Below, piece after piece: positions 13,509 to 28,500 of a stretch of DNA of 64,000 nt (the stretch's first letter is position 1; every line of letters starts with the position of its first letter). The translations under genes and the position numbers were made by a program. A model generated the notes under the pieces. That model was not told the origin of the DNA and searched no databases. It saw nothing but the letters and a program-made list of their open reading frames with translations. The stretch is from Brasenia schreberi (taxonomy: Eukaryota > Streptophyta > Magnoliopsida > Nymphaeales > Cabombaceae): assembly GCA_036023115.1 (NCBI GenBank), contig JAYKKT010000056.1, positions 3,598,501 to 3,662,500 on the forward strand, read 5' to 3'.

Positions 13509-16500
13509 ATGGATTCAGTGAAGCAGACAATGGCTCCTTTCTTGGAGTCCCCAAGAATGGATCGTGTCCGAACCATTTTGCGCTACAGATACCCTTACCC
13601 ACATGAACATTCACAGCATGCATTGATTGCTGTCTTTGTCGGTTGTCTCTTCTTTATTTCCTCAGATAATATGCATACGCTTGTACAGAAGTTGGACAAC
13701 AACATCAAATGGTGGTCAATATATGCATGTCTTGTTGGATTCTTTTATTTCTTTTCAAGCCCATTTATCAGAAAAACTATTACACCGAGCTACTCTAACT
13801 TCAGTCGTTGGTGCGTATTCAATCTGTAATATTTACCCAAGATTCCCCTTGATCAAGTTGTGCTATGCTTGCTGAAGTAACTCAATTCTACTTGGTGATC
13901 ATGGTTGTTTTTGCATTAGGAAAGATCTAATTCTCATTCTGAAAATTTTAACTTTCAGGTATATTGCATGGATATTTATTGCTGCCCTCTACCACCTCCC
14001 CAGCTTTCAATCAATGGGAGTGGACCTGAGAATGAACCTCTCTCTCTTTTTGACAATATTCTTCTCATCCGTATTATTTCTTGTTATTTTTCATATCATC
14101 TTTTTGTGGCTGTGGTATTTTGGACTTGTAGCCCGTGTTGCAGGAAAACGACCAGAAATCTTGACAATTATTCAAAACTGTGCGGTAAGCACTCTGGAAC
14201 ATGCTCAAATAGGAGGTAAAGTATAGGATTTTGTATACATCCAGTTATGTTGCATTTCTTCTTCTGAAGTGATCTTTTACTTGGGGAATGCAGGTCCTTA
14301 GTGTAGCATGTTGTGTATTTTATAGTCATTGTGGCAATCGTGCTATCTTACGGGAGAAATCATTAGGAAGGAGGAATTCTGGCTGGTTTTCTTTTCCATT
14401 TTGGAAGACTGAAGAGAAACGGACTTGGTTATCTCAGTTCCTTCATATGCATGAATTCAAGGATCGAGTTTGTTCATCTTGGTTTGCACCTGTGGGATCT
14501 GCCAGTGATTATCCTCTTATGTCTAAATGGGTCATCTATGGGGAGGTGTGGATCTTTGTTCCTTGCTTCATGCAGCTGGCTGTACACATTTCCTTCTTTA
14601 AGCTGCAACAATACATTCCTTTCTATGACTCATATATTTTTCACAGTTGGTCTGCAGTGGTTCGTGCACTGGTCCGTCTGATGAGATTTCCCCCCTTTAT
14701 TCATTATGGGCTACATTCATAGGGTTATACATTGCCAATTATGTAGTGGAGAGATCAACTGGGTATGTGATCTTTTCTTTACATTTTATTTGTTTCATTG
14801 TTGTTACATTTTACAAATCTTAGACAAGACATATACATAGTTCTGATGTTTCAGAACCATGGGCATGCACCCTTCGCACTACATTATATTTATAGTACAT
14901 GTATTCGAATCCTGATCTAAAAGTTTGGCTTCCAAGGTAATCCGATGGTGTTGGCTTTGACAATATAGCATGTGAAGGATGAAGCCTTTGTCTTAGTTAT
15001 CATGATTTTGTGCATTGTGTTGCAGGGCTTTATTCATAATTTGTTCTGTTTGGCACCATCTTCATGTTGTTTTCCTTTTTTGTTCGAGTGCAGCTGGGCA
15101 TTAACTCATTCATTGTCCTTGTCGGAGTATGAAAAGTTGAAGAAACAGATGAAACCAGATTTCTTGGATATGGTTCCTTGGTACTCTGGGTATGTAGATG
15201 TTCAAAATTTCTGGTCGTGTGGTGACTTATCTTGCAGTTTTTATGATACAATTGCGTATTTTTTAGGACATCCACTGATCTGTTCAAGACTGTTTTTGAT
15301 CTTCTGGTATCGGTAACACTTTTTGTTGGCCGCTTTGACATGCGCATGATGCAGGTAACTCCTTTTTCAGCTATGACAATTAAAATGTTACTTTCAGGCT
15401 TTCAGCAGTATCCTTTTAGAAACGGTAAAAACATTTTCCTGGATTGTCAAGGAACTTGAATCGACTTACATGCTTTTGGAGCTTTGAGCATGTAATAACC
15501 TGTTCTTGATGGCTAATCATTCTTTTGACCTCTTACTATATGATTGATTTAACTTCTCACTCAATAATGTTGTTAGCACCTCAAGCTCTTAATATTATAG
15601 ATCTTGTTGCAGTAGTTTCAATCTATCAGAGGTTCTATCCCAGCTGTTTTATTTAATTCTCATCAGTTGCTGACCTTGTACGTCATCAGTTGCAAGTTTT
15701 CATTCATCAGATATCATCTGCAAGAACATATTAGGGTGTATGCTTTATGTTAGATTTTGTATGCGTGATTCTTATTTACTGGATCAATTAACCAGGCAGC
15801 AATGAGCAAGGTTAATGATCAAAAGGGAGACTTTTTCTGTGATCACTTCAAGGAAAAGGATGACTTCTGGTTCGATTTCATGGCCGATACAGGGGATGGC
15901 GGTTATTCAACATATACTGTAGCTCGTCTACTTGCACAGCCTTCAATAAAGATTAAAAATGACGATTTTAAGCATATCCTACCACGCGGAGACTTGCTTC
16001 TTATTGGAGGAGACCTTGCGTAAGTTTTCATTTCTTCATTACTAACAATTGAAAGATATGTTTGTTGTTTCCTATATTTATTGAACCTATTCTGAACATT
16101 CATCATGTGTGGTTTCAAATATTTAGTAAACCTATCCCATGTGACACTGTTGCCTGATGCACTGAGTCACTGACCAGGTTTGTCAAAAAGTGTCTTCCTC
16201 TCATGTTCATCAAGGTTTCATGGTATTTGTGAAAAGAACGTTAGATGGTCTTAATAATCACTGCTCACTCACGTGTAAGGTCTGAAAGTTTTTGTTCTAA
16301 AAAGAAAGAAAAATAGAAAAGTTGTATGTGTTTCCTATGTAATGGAAATCAGAGCTACTTGAAAGTCAGTTGTATTTAGCGTCTTTTGTCTAATCTTCAT
16401 GCTGTTGTGTGTATTCACACCCCCGATGTGTACTGCTTTGTTATTTTATTACTACAATGAAAACGTCATAAAATATCACTTCTGAAATGTTCAATCATCA

Positions 16501-19500
16501 ATATGCGATTTTGTTATTTTGCTAATTCTTGTCCTGTAAGAAACTTCACAGAGTGAGAATATATACTGTGCTATAACCAAAATATATAAGATGATGAGGT
16601 GCTCAGCTGCTTAATCTCTTACCAAGTTGCTAGATACATTTTGTGGTAGATGGATTGAGAAAACCGAAATATATAAGATGATGAGGTGTTCAGCTGCTTA
16701 ATCTCTTATGAAGTTGCTAGTCATATATCTCCATGCAAATTGATATTACATTGTAATAGTGTATAAGTGCTGCTCACTAGAGATACGATCATTCTGGAAC
16801 CTCTTGTACATTGTTTGCAGATATCCAAATCCATCTTCATTTACATATGAGAAACGCTTCTTTCGCCCATTTGAGTATGCTTTGCAACCTCCAGAGTGGT
16901 ACAAGCCTGAGCACATAGCAGTGAGCAAGCCGGAGATGCCTTGTGGCTTATCAGATCTGAGGCAGTATGATGGCCCTCAGTGCTTTATTATCCCTGGAAA
17001 CCACGGTTTGCTTCTATTTATTGCTCATACTAGTGCCAGGGACAAAGTCTGTTGTTGAATGTGGATGAAGATTTATAACTTTCTGGATGAATGTATTCAC
17101 AATGTTGAAGGGATGTTGGTTTCCCTTGTATCATACTGTCCTCGTTACCTACAGTTTCCTTATTTGCTTGATTGAGATTTTATAATTTTGATCTGACAGA
17201 TTGGTTTGATGGCCTGCACACTTTTATGAGATATATATGCCATAAAAGCTGGCTAGGTGGTTGGTTTCTACCACAGAAAAAGAGTTATTTTGCTCTGCAA
17301 CTTCCTAAGGGTTGGTGGATTTTTGGGCTTGATCAAGCTCTCCATTGTGATATTGATGTCTACCAGTTCAAGTTTTTCGCAGAATTGATAAAAGAGGAGG
17401 TCTGCTGTATATTCTTTAAGATTTTCCTAATTGTGATTTCCTCCCAATTCTTCTATTTTGTAGGACGTTGAAGCTTACATCAAGTAGACAGTACATGCAT
17501 GTGTAAACACCAGTAAGCTTGAACATCCTAGTGGACAAGATAGAATATAACTGGCCATGGCACTTCATGCTAAACATTGAACTTTTGATGGATACTATAT
17601 CATCAATAGCAGATATCGGGCAGTCGGAACTTGACCTTAATATAACTTTAGCAGGGATATAACAGATTTAATGATAAACCATCATTAAAAGCATACAAAT
17701 ATATAACTGCTAAACATAAGCAAAACTGTACATCTAACGCATTTCATAGATATAAGATCGATACAAATAATACAAGGTATAAACAAACAAACAAACAAAC
17801 AAACAACAACTAAGCCTTTTCCCATACTAGACGGGGTCGCAATAAGCTAGATCATTCTTTATTGTTTCTTTCCAACACTTTTGTGGTCGTCCTTTACCTC
17901 TTTTAATACTTTTCAAATTTAGTTTTTCATACCTTCTTATAGGTTTTTCTTCTGATCTTCTTTCTATATGTCCAAACCATCTTAAACGATATTCTCTCAT
18001 TTTATCCTCTATTGGTGCCACTTCTAATTTGTTTCTAATAACCTCATTATGTATACGGTCTTTTCTCGTATGACCACTCATCCATCTCAACATCTTCATT
18101 TCTGTCACAGACATCTTTTGTACATGTTGCTGCTCTATAATATTTACCTTTTAACTTTAATGGTATCTTCTTATCACAAAGAATACCTGATGCTTCTCTC
18201 CATTTTAACCAACCAACATTAATTCTATGTGTAACATCTTCATCAATTCTTCCATCACTCTGAAAAATTGACCCTAGGTATTTAAAACTTTCCTTTTGGA
18301 GGATGCAATGTGTGTCAATTTTAATTTCTATGTCCTCTTAAGTAACCAAATGATCAAACTTACATTCCATATATTCTGTCTTTGTTCTACTAAGTCGGAG
18401 GCCTTTGCTTTGTAATGCTTCTCTCCATAGTTCCAATTTTCTATTAACTTTTTCCTCATAATAGGTTACAAGGAAAGTTGATCCTATAAGTGTACTTATG
18501 GTTACATATTCTCCATACTCGTTACATATTCTCCATACTTATAAGTATATGGTTACATCCATATACTTATGATAGGTTACATCAAGTCCATACTTACACA
18601 ATGTCATCTGCAAATAACATACACCAAGGCACTTCATCTTGAATATGTTTTGTTAACTCATCAATCACCGTTATAAATAAGTATAGACTTAAAGTTGATC
18701 CTTGATGTAACCCAATACTAACTTCAAAGAAGTCTGTCATTCCTTCATGAGTCCTCGCACATATTGTTGTGCGATCGTACATGTCTCTTATAAGGGTATA
18801 AGTGTACGCGCACAATTCATGAGTCCTTCACATAAATAATATGGCTCATTAACTTAATACCTCGATAATTCGCACAATTCTAAATGTCTCGCTTGAGCTT
18901 ATATATGGGTATAAGTGTACTCACTCTCCATTCCTCGAGCATCTTTTGGTTTCTCCATATTTCATTAAATAGTCTTGTGAGCCAAGTGATTCCTATTTCT
19001 CCTAGTATTTTCCAAACTTCTATAGGAATATTGTCTGGTCCTATCGATTTACCACCCTTCATATATTTAAGAGTCTCTTTGACTTCATTCTTTTGAATAT
19101 GTCGGTAGAAAATGTGGTTTATATACTTTTCTGATTTGGCTAACTCTCCTAAGCTAATACTAATCTTTATTTTTATTAAAAAACTTATAAAAATAATTTT
19201 TCCATCTATTTCTTATATCATCATTTGCCACTAGATTTTTTTCATCCTCGTCTTTGATGCATCTAACAAAATTAAGATCCTTAGTTTTCTTATCTCTAGC
19301 CCTAGCTATCCTAAACATCTCTTTCACTCTCTTTTGAGTTGAGTTTTTTATATAAATCCTCTCAAAATTTAGCTTTTGCTTCACTGACCGCCTTTTTCGC
19401 TTCTTTATTTGCTTTCTTATAAGCCTCTAAAGTTTCACTAGTTTTCTTATCATAATGTAATTTGTAACATGCCTCTTTGCCTTGATTTTATTTTGCACTA

Positions 19501-22500
19501 CTTCACTCCACCACCAAGCTTCTTTTTGTGCTGGTACACCTCCCTTAGATTCACCTAACACATCTTTCGCCAGTTTCCTAATATGTATAGCCATATTATT
19601 CCACATGTCACAAGGTGTACCAACATAATTACAAGCATCTCCTTGAAGGACATTCTATTTAAATATATCTTCTTTCTCGCTTTTGAGGTTCCACCATTTA
19701 GTCTGAATAGCTCGATGCACTCTTTTCTTCTTTGTCTATTTTTTTATTTATAAATCCATAACTAAAAGTCGATATTGGGTGGTTAAGCTTTCTCCTGGAA
19801 TTACCTTGCAATCTTTACAACACTCTCTATCTTTTTTTCTACAAATAAAGTAATCAATTTGTATTTGTGATAAGCCACTCTTATAAGTAACTAAATGTTC
19901 ATCTCATTTTTTGAAGATTTTATCGACTATAAAAAGATCAAATGCCATAGCAAAATTTAAAATCTCCCTACCTTCCTCATTTATATCCCCAAAACCAAAG
20001 TTTTCATGAATACCTTGATATCCTAATGCATCTTTATCGACATGTCCATTTAAGTCCCCTAAACAAATCATCTCCCTTTGTGAAATCCTTTGAATTACCT
20101 TATCTAACTCTTCCCAAAAAGTTGTCTTTATACTATCTTCTAGGCTTACTTAGGGTGTGTAAGCACAAACTATATTCAAAATCTTTTCTCCTAACACTAA
20201 TTTCAACGTCATGATTCTTTCACCATATCGTTGTATATCTACACTATCCTTTAAATCTTTATTTATGATAATACCAACTACATTTCAAGCCTTTTCCTTG
20301 CCTGAGTACCATAATTTAAAACCTATATCCTCTATCTTCTTTGCTTTTTCTCCAACCCACTTTGTCTCTTCTAAACATAGAATATGAATCTTTCTCCGAA
20401 TCATAGTATCTACCACCTCCATTAACTTACTAGATAATGTTCCAATATTCCAAGAACCAATACGAATCTTATTATCTAGGACTAGCTTCCTTACTCCCCG
20501 CATGACATATTCAAAATGCAGAGACCCTCTTTGTAAATTATTCACTACATTCAGGCGGCAATATAGCGGGACTAACTTCTTTACCTACACCCGTTCATGA
20601 AAATGTGAGAACTTTTGCTTATTTTTCACTAGACCTGTGCAGCCGATGCAAAACGGCTCTTGCTCATTTGACACTATACTCAATTCATATAGTGCGTTGC
20701 TTAGGGGCAACGACCTAGCATTAACACAAAGTACTACTTCATTGATCCATGTCATAAAGATTCGACAAAGTTTTACGTTGGATCGTCGACGCCTAACACA
20801 ACTCTCCTCCTTTATCCAGGCTTGGGACCGGCAATGCAAGAGTGATCCCTTACATGAGCGGAGAGTTGCTTTTTGGAAAAAAAAAACAAAAAGTACAAAG
20901 TACATGGTGTACTTTTAGACTTTTTGCTTTTTTTATTACTTAATATGGGATCCAAATTGAGTCAATTGACATGTCGGCAAAGAGAGTTTAGAGTACAAAA
21001 GTCTTCACAGAAATTGTGGTTTTTGGGAGCAGAAAAGGGTCAGCGAAGAAAAATCATTAATTTTACTATGATCATGACCTTTTTATAGTAAACAGAATGT
21101 CCAAAAGTTGAGATGAACATAATTACTTAAAAAGGGGTTTATCTAACCATGAATTGATAAAATTTCTTTCGAAAAAGGATTGATTGTATTGTAAGGAGTC
21201 CAAGGTCATTCTGTGACGGATATATGGTGGAACATGAAAAAATGAATGAGAAGGTTGTTTAAGGAGCAAGTACTTCTAATAGATGTTTGACAACTTGAAG
21301 AATGTGCTTTCAAAATATGACATACGATGGCAATGAATATCAATAAATTAACAAAAGAGGTGCGAGGAGCCTAGGAAAGTATTAAAGGATGACTCTGTGA
21401 TCATTATAACTCATGAACCTACTTGGCTCACTGACTGGTATTGGAATGATGTTACTGCAAAGAATGTTTCACACCTGATTCGTGATTATCTAAAGGAAGA
21501 TGTAAGCTTCGAATGGCTGGGGACTTGCATCATTACATGCGTCATTCTCATGTAAAGTCAGATGGCCCTGTTCATGTTCACCATCTACTTGTCAATGGTT
21601 GTGGTGGTGCATTTCTGCATCCCACCCATGTTTTCAGTAAATTTAAAAAACTTCATGGAGTTTCCTATGAATGTAAGGCTGCATATCCTTCCTTTGAAGA
21701 TTCGAGCAGGGTATGTAGAATGTTAATAGTAGTTGCTTATTAGAGATCTTCCTCTCTTCAATTCTAAGGACTAAATTCTTGTTTTTTATCTGCTTTCTAG
21801 CACATATTATGGTGTAACATGTTTTTCAATTTGATGTAGATTGCATTGGGTAACATATTGAAATTTCGAAGAAAGAACTGGCAATTTGACGTGGCAATTC
21901 CGTTTTTGGGCTCTTGCAATTTAATTACATCTTGTTTGTCTAAATCATATTATGGATTTCTAGTCGGCCTGCTAAACTGATTTTTGTGAAATTAATAAAA
22001 AGTAAGATGAACAAGAAAAGACCGTATACATAATGAGGTTATTAGAAACAAATTAGGAGTGGCACCAATAGAGGATAAAATGAGAGAACATCGTTTAAGA
22101 TGGTTTGGACATATAGAAAGAAGATCAAAAGAAGAACCTGTAAGAAGGTTAGAAAACCTAAATTTGGAAAGTATTAAAAGAGGTAGAGGACGACCACAAA
22201 AGTGTTGGAAAGAAACAATAAAGAATGATCTAGCTTATTGGGGAGTTAACTGCTAACATGGCACACGATAGGGATCTGTGGAAACAAAGAATCCATGTAG
22301 CCGACCCCGTCTAGTATGGGAAAAGGCTTAGTTGTTGTTGTTGTTGTTGTTGTAATAAAAAGTAAGATGAACAAAGTCTCTCTGGGACATTGGAGGATGG
22401 TTCTACCATATTATCTTTTTGGCAAACTAGTCTGCAGTAGAGATCAGTTAGTTGCATGTTGATATGTTGGCACTTAACCTATCTCCTTTTGTATCTTTGC

Positions 22501-25500
22501 CATATATGTAATATCAGTTTTCTCCATGTTTAAAGACTATTATGCACTGTTAGTGGATTGAAGATATAGTTCATCTTTCACATTTGTACTGGTCCATAGT
22601 GGAGTGGACTTCATATGATTGGTTCTGGATGTCGTCTTTTTTTGAAGGACAGACTTCTTGGTGTGTGTCTTTGTGGTGACTTTCTAGTGTTTCGCTATTG
22701 GGGACAATGTTCCCTTTTTTCAGAATCTGACGTATAATATTTCATATTTCCAGTGCAACCTGGATAATATTTTGCAGGATGATACTTGGTCAGGTCACCT
22801 GATGAACTTCTTTAGAACAATGTGGCAGGCATTCACGTACATGCTGGAGCACTCGTACGTATCATCAATGGGAATTATGGCATTGTTTGTAGCCTCATTT
22901 TCGTTTGTCCCACCAAAAATGTCAAAAAAGCGCCGTGCTGTTGTTGGGCTTCTTCATATTTCTGCACATATGGCTGCTGCCATTCTTCTCATGTTGCTGC
23001 TGGAACTTGGTATTGAGACCTGTATACGCCACAGGTTACTTGGAACTGCCGGTATGTGCTTGCTTTATGAATTGCGTGAGTCATTTTGGTGTTAATAGCC
23101 TCTAGTATGATCGATCTTATGAATAGATAGCTGCATATGCTCTACTATTTTTTATGGTTGGTTACTCTTACCCTCTGGTACGTATATGTTATGCCAGAGA
23201 TCTGATGGCCATGGCAAATTTGTTTGATTTTTTCAGTTTCTCTTTTTGTCAAAGTAGACATAGAAGAGGTCTGTGTGTGAGTGTGTGGGAGGGAGTGTGA
23301 GGGCCTCCTGCACATATTCCTACAAGTAAAATGTTTGTGCATCCTTGAGGGTCATATGACTCATATCCATGGCATAGCCTACTCGTTTCCCAGAGCAGAG
23401 GGTTGACCAGAATGGCACTGGCTAAGGAAATGGATTCAGTCAAAGTGTATAACTTGGCAAGTGTTTTGGTACACGGTGTTTGCACTGAAGGTTATGCTAT
23501 TATAGGTTTCCAGCTGCTGCAAAGCAACCCATTGGGAGAGCGGTGCCTTTTCAGTGGGTCCCAGTTTTTTGCATAGTGAAAACCATTAAGAGTGTGCACG
23601 CAGTCATACGTTGGGCACAACAACATTGCTAGCGGCAAATTTGTGTTATACTTGGTAGCTGGATTTTCTGAACTAAAATATCTTGAACTCAATTAGAAAG
23701 CATCATGATGGTCATTGTCCGTCTTTGGGGTTTTTTGTTTGAAACAGAACAAATCATGTAATGCTGTAATTGGTGTGTCAAAAATATTCTCCGATTGAAA
23801 AGATCACTTAATGGAGAAGTGCATCAAGTATTTTATTTTATGTGAGAAGAAGATATTATTAAAGTATTTTATTTTATGTGAGAAGAAGATATTATTAAAG
23901 TTGAAAGATAAATATTATAAAGCAGCAATTAGATCCACTGTGGTTTATGGTTTTGAGTATTGAATAGTTAATTATCAATGTGTACAAAGATGTGTGTATC
24001 ATAAACAAAGATGTTGAGATGGATGTGTAAATGTTCGTTGATGTATGAATGTTGAGGCAGCCAAGTCACAAATTGTCTATGTGTCGAAAGAATCGCTAAG
24101 ATATCAATGCATCCAAATATGGATGTTAAGTCAAGAACACAACAAGAGTTAAGAAAGAGACAAATTCACAAATCAAAAGGTTGTACAAGACAACTTATTA
24201 TTGATATAAATTATGGCTCTATTTATAGAGCAAGAAGGAGAATTTACAACACAAATGAATAAGAGAGAGGAGAGAAGGGGACTAGCCGTTGGAGGCAGCT
24301 GACCTCCAACGTCTAGTTGAGGCCAGCTCCCAAGAGAGTCGTTGGGAGTTGGAAGCTCCCAACGGCTATATGGCAATGGGCCCTAGTGGCGTGTGCCATT
24401 CCACTATCTTGAGTCACGGGCCCTAGTGGCCCATGACGTAATCCGATTACATTTAAAACCCCCCTCTCAAATTTTCAGTGTATATATCGAAAGTTTGTCC
24501 AATAAGAAATGAAAGCGAGTAGCGGAGAGAAATTTTGTGAAGATGTCCTAATTGCATTTTTGATGTAACATAACACAACTAATTTTTTCCTTTAAGCAAT
24601 CTTCACGAACAAAATGACAATCTATCTCAATATGCTTCGTTCATTTATGAAAGGTGTTGTTGGAGGCAATATACATGACACTTTTATTATTACAAAAGAT
24701 AGTGGCAGGTTGTTGTAGAGTAATGCCCATATCTTTCAGAACTGCCGTAATCCAAAGCAGCAGTAGCCATGACATGATATTCTACTTCGATAGATAAAAG
24801 TGACATCTTTTGCTACTTCTTACACTTCCATGAGATAAGTGATTCACCTAAGAAAACACAAAAACTGGTTGTAGAATGCTTGTTGTTACATCTCCACTAT
24901 AGTCAGCATCAGTATGATAAATCAAATGACAAGGGACAAGTTAAGGGTATTCTTTGTTTGTAGAACTTCTTAAATATCGAATAATTCTCATAACACTTGT
25001 ATAGACAATGGTGGATGCTTGTTGAAATTAACTAGCTGTATGTACCGCATGGGAAATATCAGGATGAGTAATAGTATGATAGGTAAGAGCACCTATTAGT
25101 TGTCTCTAGGGAGTCACATCTTCTAATTTTTCTCGACCGGTGGATCTTAACTTAATACCAAGGACCTCAGGAGTATCAACTTGCTTATTGTCAGTGATAC
25201 CAGATCTTTCACTTAATCATGTGCAATTTTGGTTTGTGACATAAAATATCCACGATTGTTTCTAATAATTTTGATACTCAAAAAATAATTAAGAAGACCT
25301 AAATCTTTCATATCAAATTCTAGATGAAGGTTATGTTTAACCTCTGTAATCCTTGTTTCATCACTCCTAGTGATGATCATATCATCCATACAAGAGTAAG
25401 ATAACAATACCTTTATATGATTTTCTTACAAACAAAGCATTATTAGTATAACAAGATGTAAAGTTATATAGATGCATGAAACTTTCAAATCGGTCAAACC

Positions 25501-28500
25501 AAGCCTTGGGGACTTGTTTCAAACCATACAAAACTTTCTTGAGTTTAAGAACATGATCCTGGGGAACATCAAATTCGGGAGGAGTCATATAAACATCTTT
25601 AATTAGGTGTCCATTCAAAAAAGCATTTTTAATATCAAGTTGATAAATATCCTAATTTTGAATAGCACGAAGAGTTATGAGTATTCTAATAGTCGTCATC
25701 CTAGCAACAAGAGCAAAAGTTTCATCATAATTGATTTCTTGTTCTTGAGCATAACCCTTGGCTATCAGTCTGGCCTTGTACCTTTCGATATTACCATTAC
25801 TATGTGTTTTGATTTTATAAACCCATGTACATCCAATAACCTTTTTATCATTAGGCTTAGGAGCAACAGTCAAGTTTGAGTTTTGTCAAAGGCACTAAGT
25901 TCTTCAGACATAACAACTTCTCATTTCGGAATACCCTTGGCTTGATGAAAGAATCTAGGTTCTTTTCTGAAATACCCTGGGCTTGATGATAGAATCTTTT
26001 ACTTGAAGAGTGGCAATAAAGCTTTTACGTTGAGGTTCAAAAGATTCACAGGAGACAAAACGTTGAGGAGGTTTTTAAATTTTAGGTTCCAATCGTGAAT
26101 TATCTTGCTCTCTATGTTGTCTAGTATAGTGTAATGAAAAGGGTTCAATAATAGGTTGAGTGTCATAAGTTTCATCTAAGACATCAGTTGTATTATGAGG
26201 AACATCATCGTGATTGACTTCTAAATAACTATCATCGTCTTCTTCTAAATTGAAAAAATATGATTGACTTCTAAATAATTATCATCGTCTTCTTCTAAAT
26301 TGAAAAAATCTTGTGAAAGGGATTTTTCATTATTTTCAAAAGATCTAGACTTAACTCCGCCCATGTAAGGGATCACCCTTGCATTGCCGGTCCCAAGCTC
26401 GGATAAAGGAGGAGGGTTGTGTTAGGCTTCCGACAGCCAGCGTAAAACTTCGTCGGATTTCTACAACATGGATTACAAAAATTATGAGCATTGCTTTGGG
26501 GCGTCCCCGCCTAGCGACGTGCTGTAGAGCCCGAATGCAGTAAGAAGTAAGCAAGGGCCACTACATTTTCGCCCGAATGTAGTGAATCAATTGCAGAGAG
26601 GGTTCCCACATCATGGACGGGTGTGGGTAAAGAAGTTAGTCCCGCTACATTGCTGCCCGAATGTAGTGAAAAATTTTCAAAGAGGGTCTCCGCATTTTGA
26701 TTATGGATGGATGCAGGGGGTAAGGAAGCTAGTCCTAGATAATAAGATTCGTATTGGTTCTTGGAATATCGGAACATTATCGGGTAAGCTAATGGAGGTG
26801 GTAGATACTATGATTCGGAGAAAGATTCATATTCTATGTTTACAAGAGACAAAATGGGTTGGAGAAAAAGCAAAGGAGATAGAGGATACAGGTTTTAAAT
26901 TATGGTACTCAGGTAAAGAAAAGGCCCAAAACGGAGTTGGTATTATCATAAATAAAGATTTAAAGGAGAGTGTAGTAGACATACAACGATATGGTGACCG
27001 AATCATGACATTGAAATTAGTGTTAGGAGTAGAGGTTTTGAATATAGTTTGTGCTTACGCACCCCAAGTAGGACTAGAAGATAGTATAAAGACAGTTTTT
27101 TGGGAAGAGTTAGATAAGGTGTTTCAAAAGATTCCACAAAGGGAGATGATTTGTTTAGGAGGAGATTTAAATGGACATGTCGGTAAAGAGGCATTAGGAT
27201 ATCAAGGGATTCATGGAAACTTTGGTTATGGGGATATAAACGAGGAAGGTAGGGAGATTTTAAATTTTGCTATGGCATTTGATCTCTTTATAGTCAATAC
27301 AATCTTCAAAAAACAAGATGAACATTTAATTACTTATAAGAGTGGCTTATCACAAACACAAATTGATTACTTTATTTGTAGAAAAAAAGATAGAGCGTGT
27401 TGTAAAGATTGTAAGGTAATTCCAGGAGAAAGCTTAACCACCCAATATCGAATTTTAGTTATGGATTTACAAATAAAAAAATGGACAAAGAAGAAAAGAG
27501 TGCATCGAGCTATTCGGACTAAATGGTGGAACCTCAAAAGCGAGAAAGAAGATATATTTAAACAGAAAGTCCTTCAAGGAGATGTTTGGAATTATGTTGG
27601 CACACCCTGTGATATGTGGAACAATATGGCTATACATATTAGGAAAGTGGCGAAAGATGTGTTAGGGGTATCTAAGGGAGGTGTACCGGCACAAAAAGAA
27701 GCTTGGTGGTGGAGTGAAGTAGTACAAAATAAAATCAAGGCAAAGAGGGCATGTTACAAATTACATTATGCTAAGAAAACTAGTGAAACTTTAGAAGCTT
27801 ATAAGAAAGCAAAGAAAGAAGCAAAAAAGGCCGTTAGTGAAGCAAAAGCTAAGATTTGGGAGGACTTATATAAAAAACTCAACTCAAAAGAGGGTGAAAG
27901 AGATATTTTTAGGATAGTTAGGGCTAGAGATAAGAAAACTAAAGATCTTAATTATGTTAGATGCATAAAAGACGAGGATGAAAAAATTCTAGTGCAAATG
28001 ATATAAGAAATAGATGGAAAAACTATTTTTATAATCTTTTTAATGAAAATAAAGATGTTAGTATTAGTTTAGGAGATTTAGCCAAGTCAGAAAAGTATAT
28101 AAACCACAATTTCTATCGACGTATTCAAAAGAATAAAGTCAAAGAGGCTCTTAAACATATGAAGAGTGGTAAATCGGTAGGACCAGATAATATTCCTATA
28201 GAAGTTTGGAAAATACTAGGAGAAATAGGAATCACTTGGCTCACAAGACTATTTAATGAAATATGGAAAAACCAAAAGATGCCCGAGGAATGGAGAGCAA
28301 GTACACTTATACCCGTATATAAGAACAAGGGAGACATTCAAAATTGTGCGAATTATCGAGGTATCAAGTTAATGAGTCATACTATGAAATTATGGGAAAG
28401 AATTATCGAACATAGGTTAAGACAAGTATCAAGTACAATAGAGAATCAATTTGGATTTATGCCAGGTAGATCTACTATTGAAGTGATTCACCTTTTGAGA

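Noticed and set aside
17781..17815. AAAC-repeat read as a microsatellite
   Set aside because: It is the complement of the RTE 3' tail (GTTG/GTTT units), so it belongs to the minus-strand LINE.
22321..22352. (TTG)n tract as independent microsatellite
   Set aside because: Every such tract in the window follows CTAGTATGGGAAAAGGCT(T/C)AG and is an RTE tail.
26211..26315. Direct repeat of about 50 bases (TGATTGACTTCTAAATAA...CTTCTAAATTGAAAAAAT) suggesting a regulatory array
   Set aside because: Lies in the low-constraint linker between Copia integrase and RT; a simple tandem duplication explains it.
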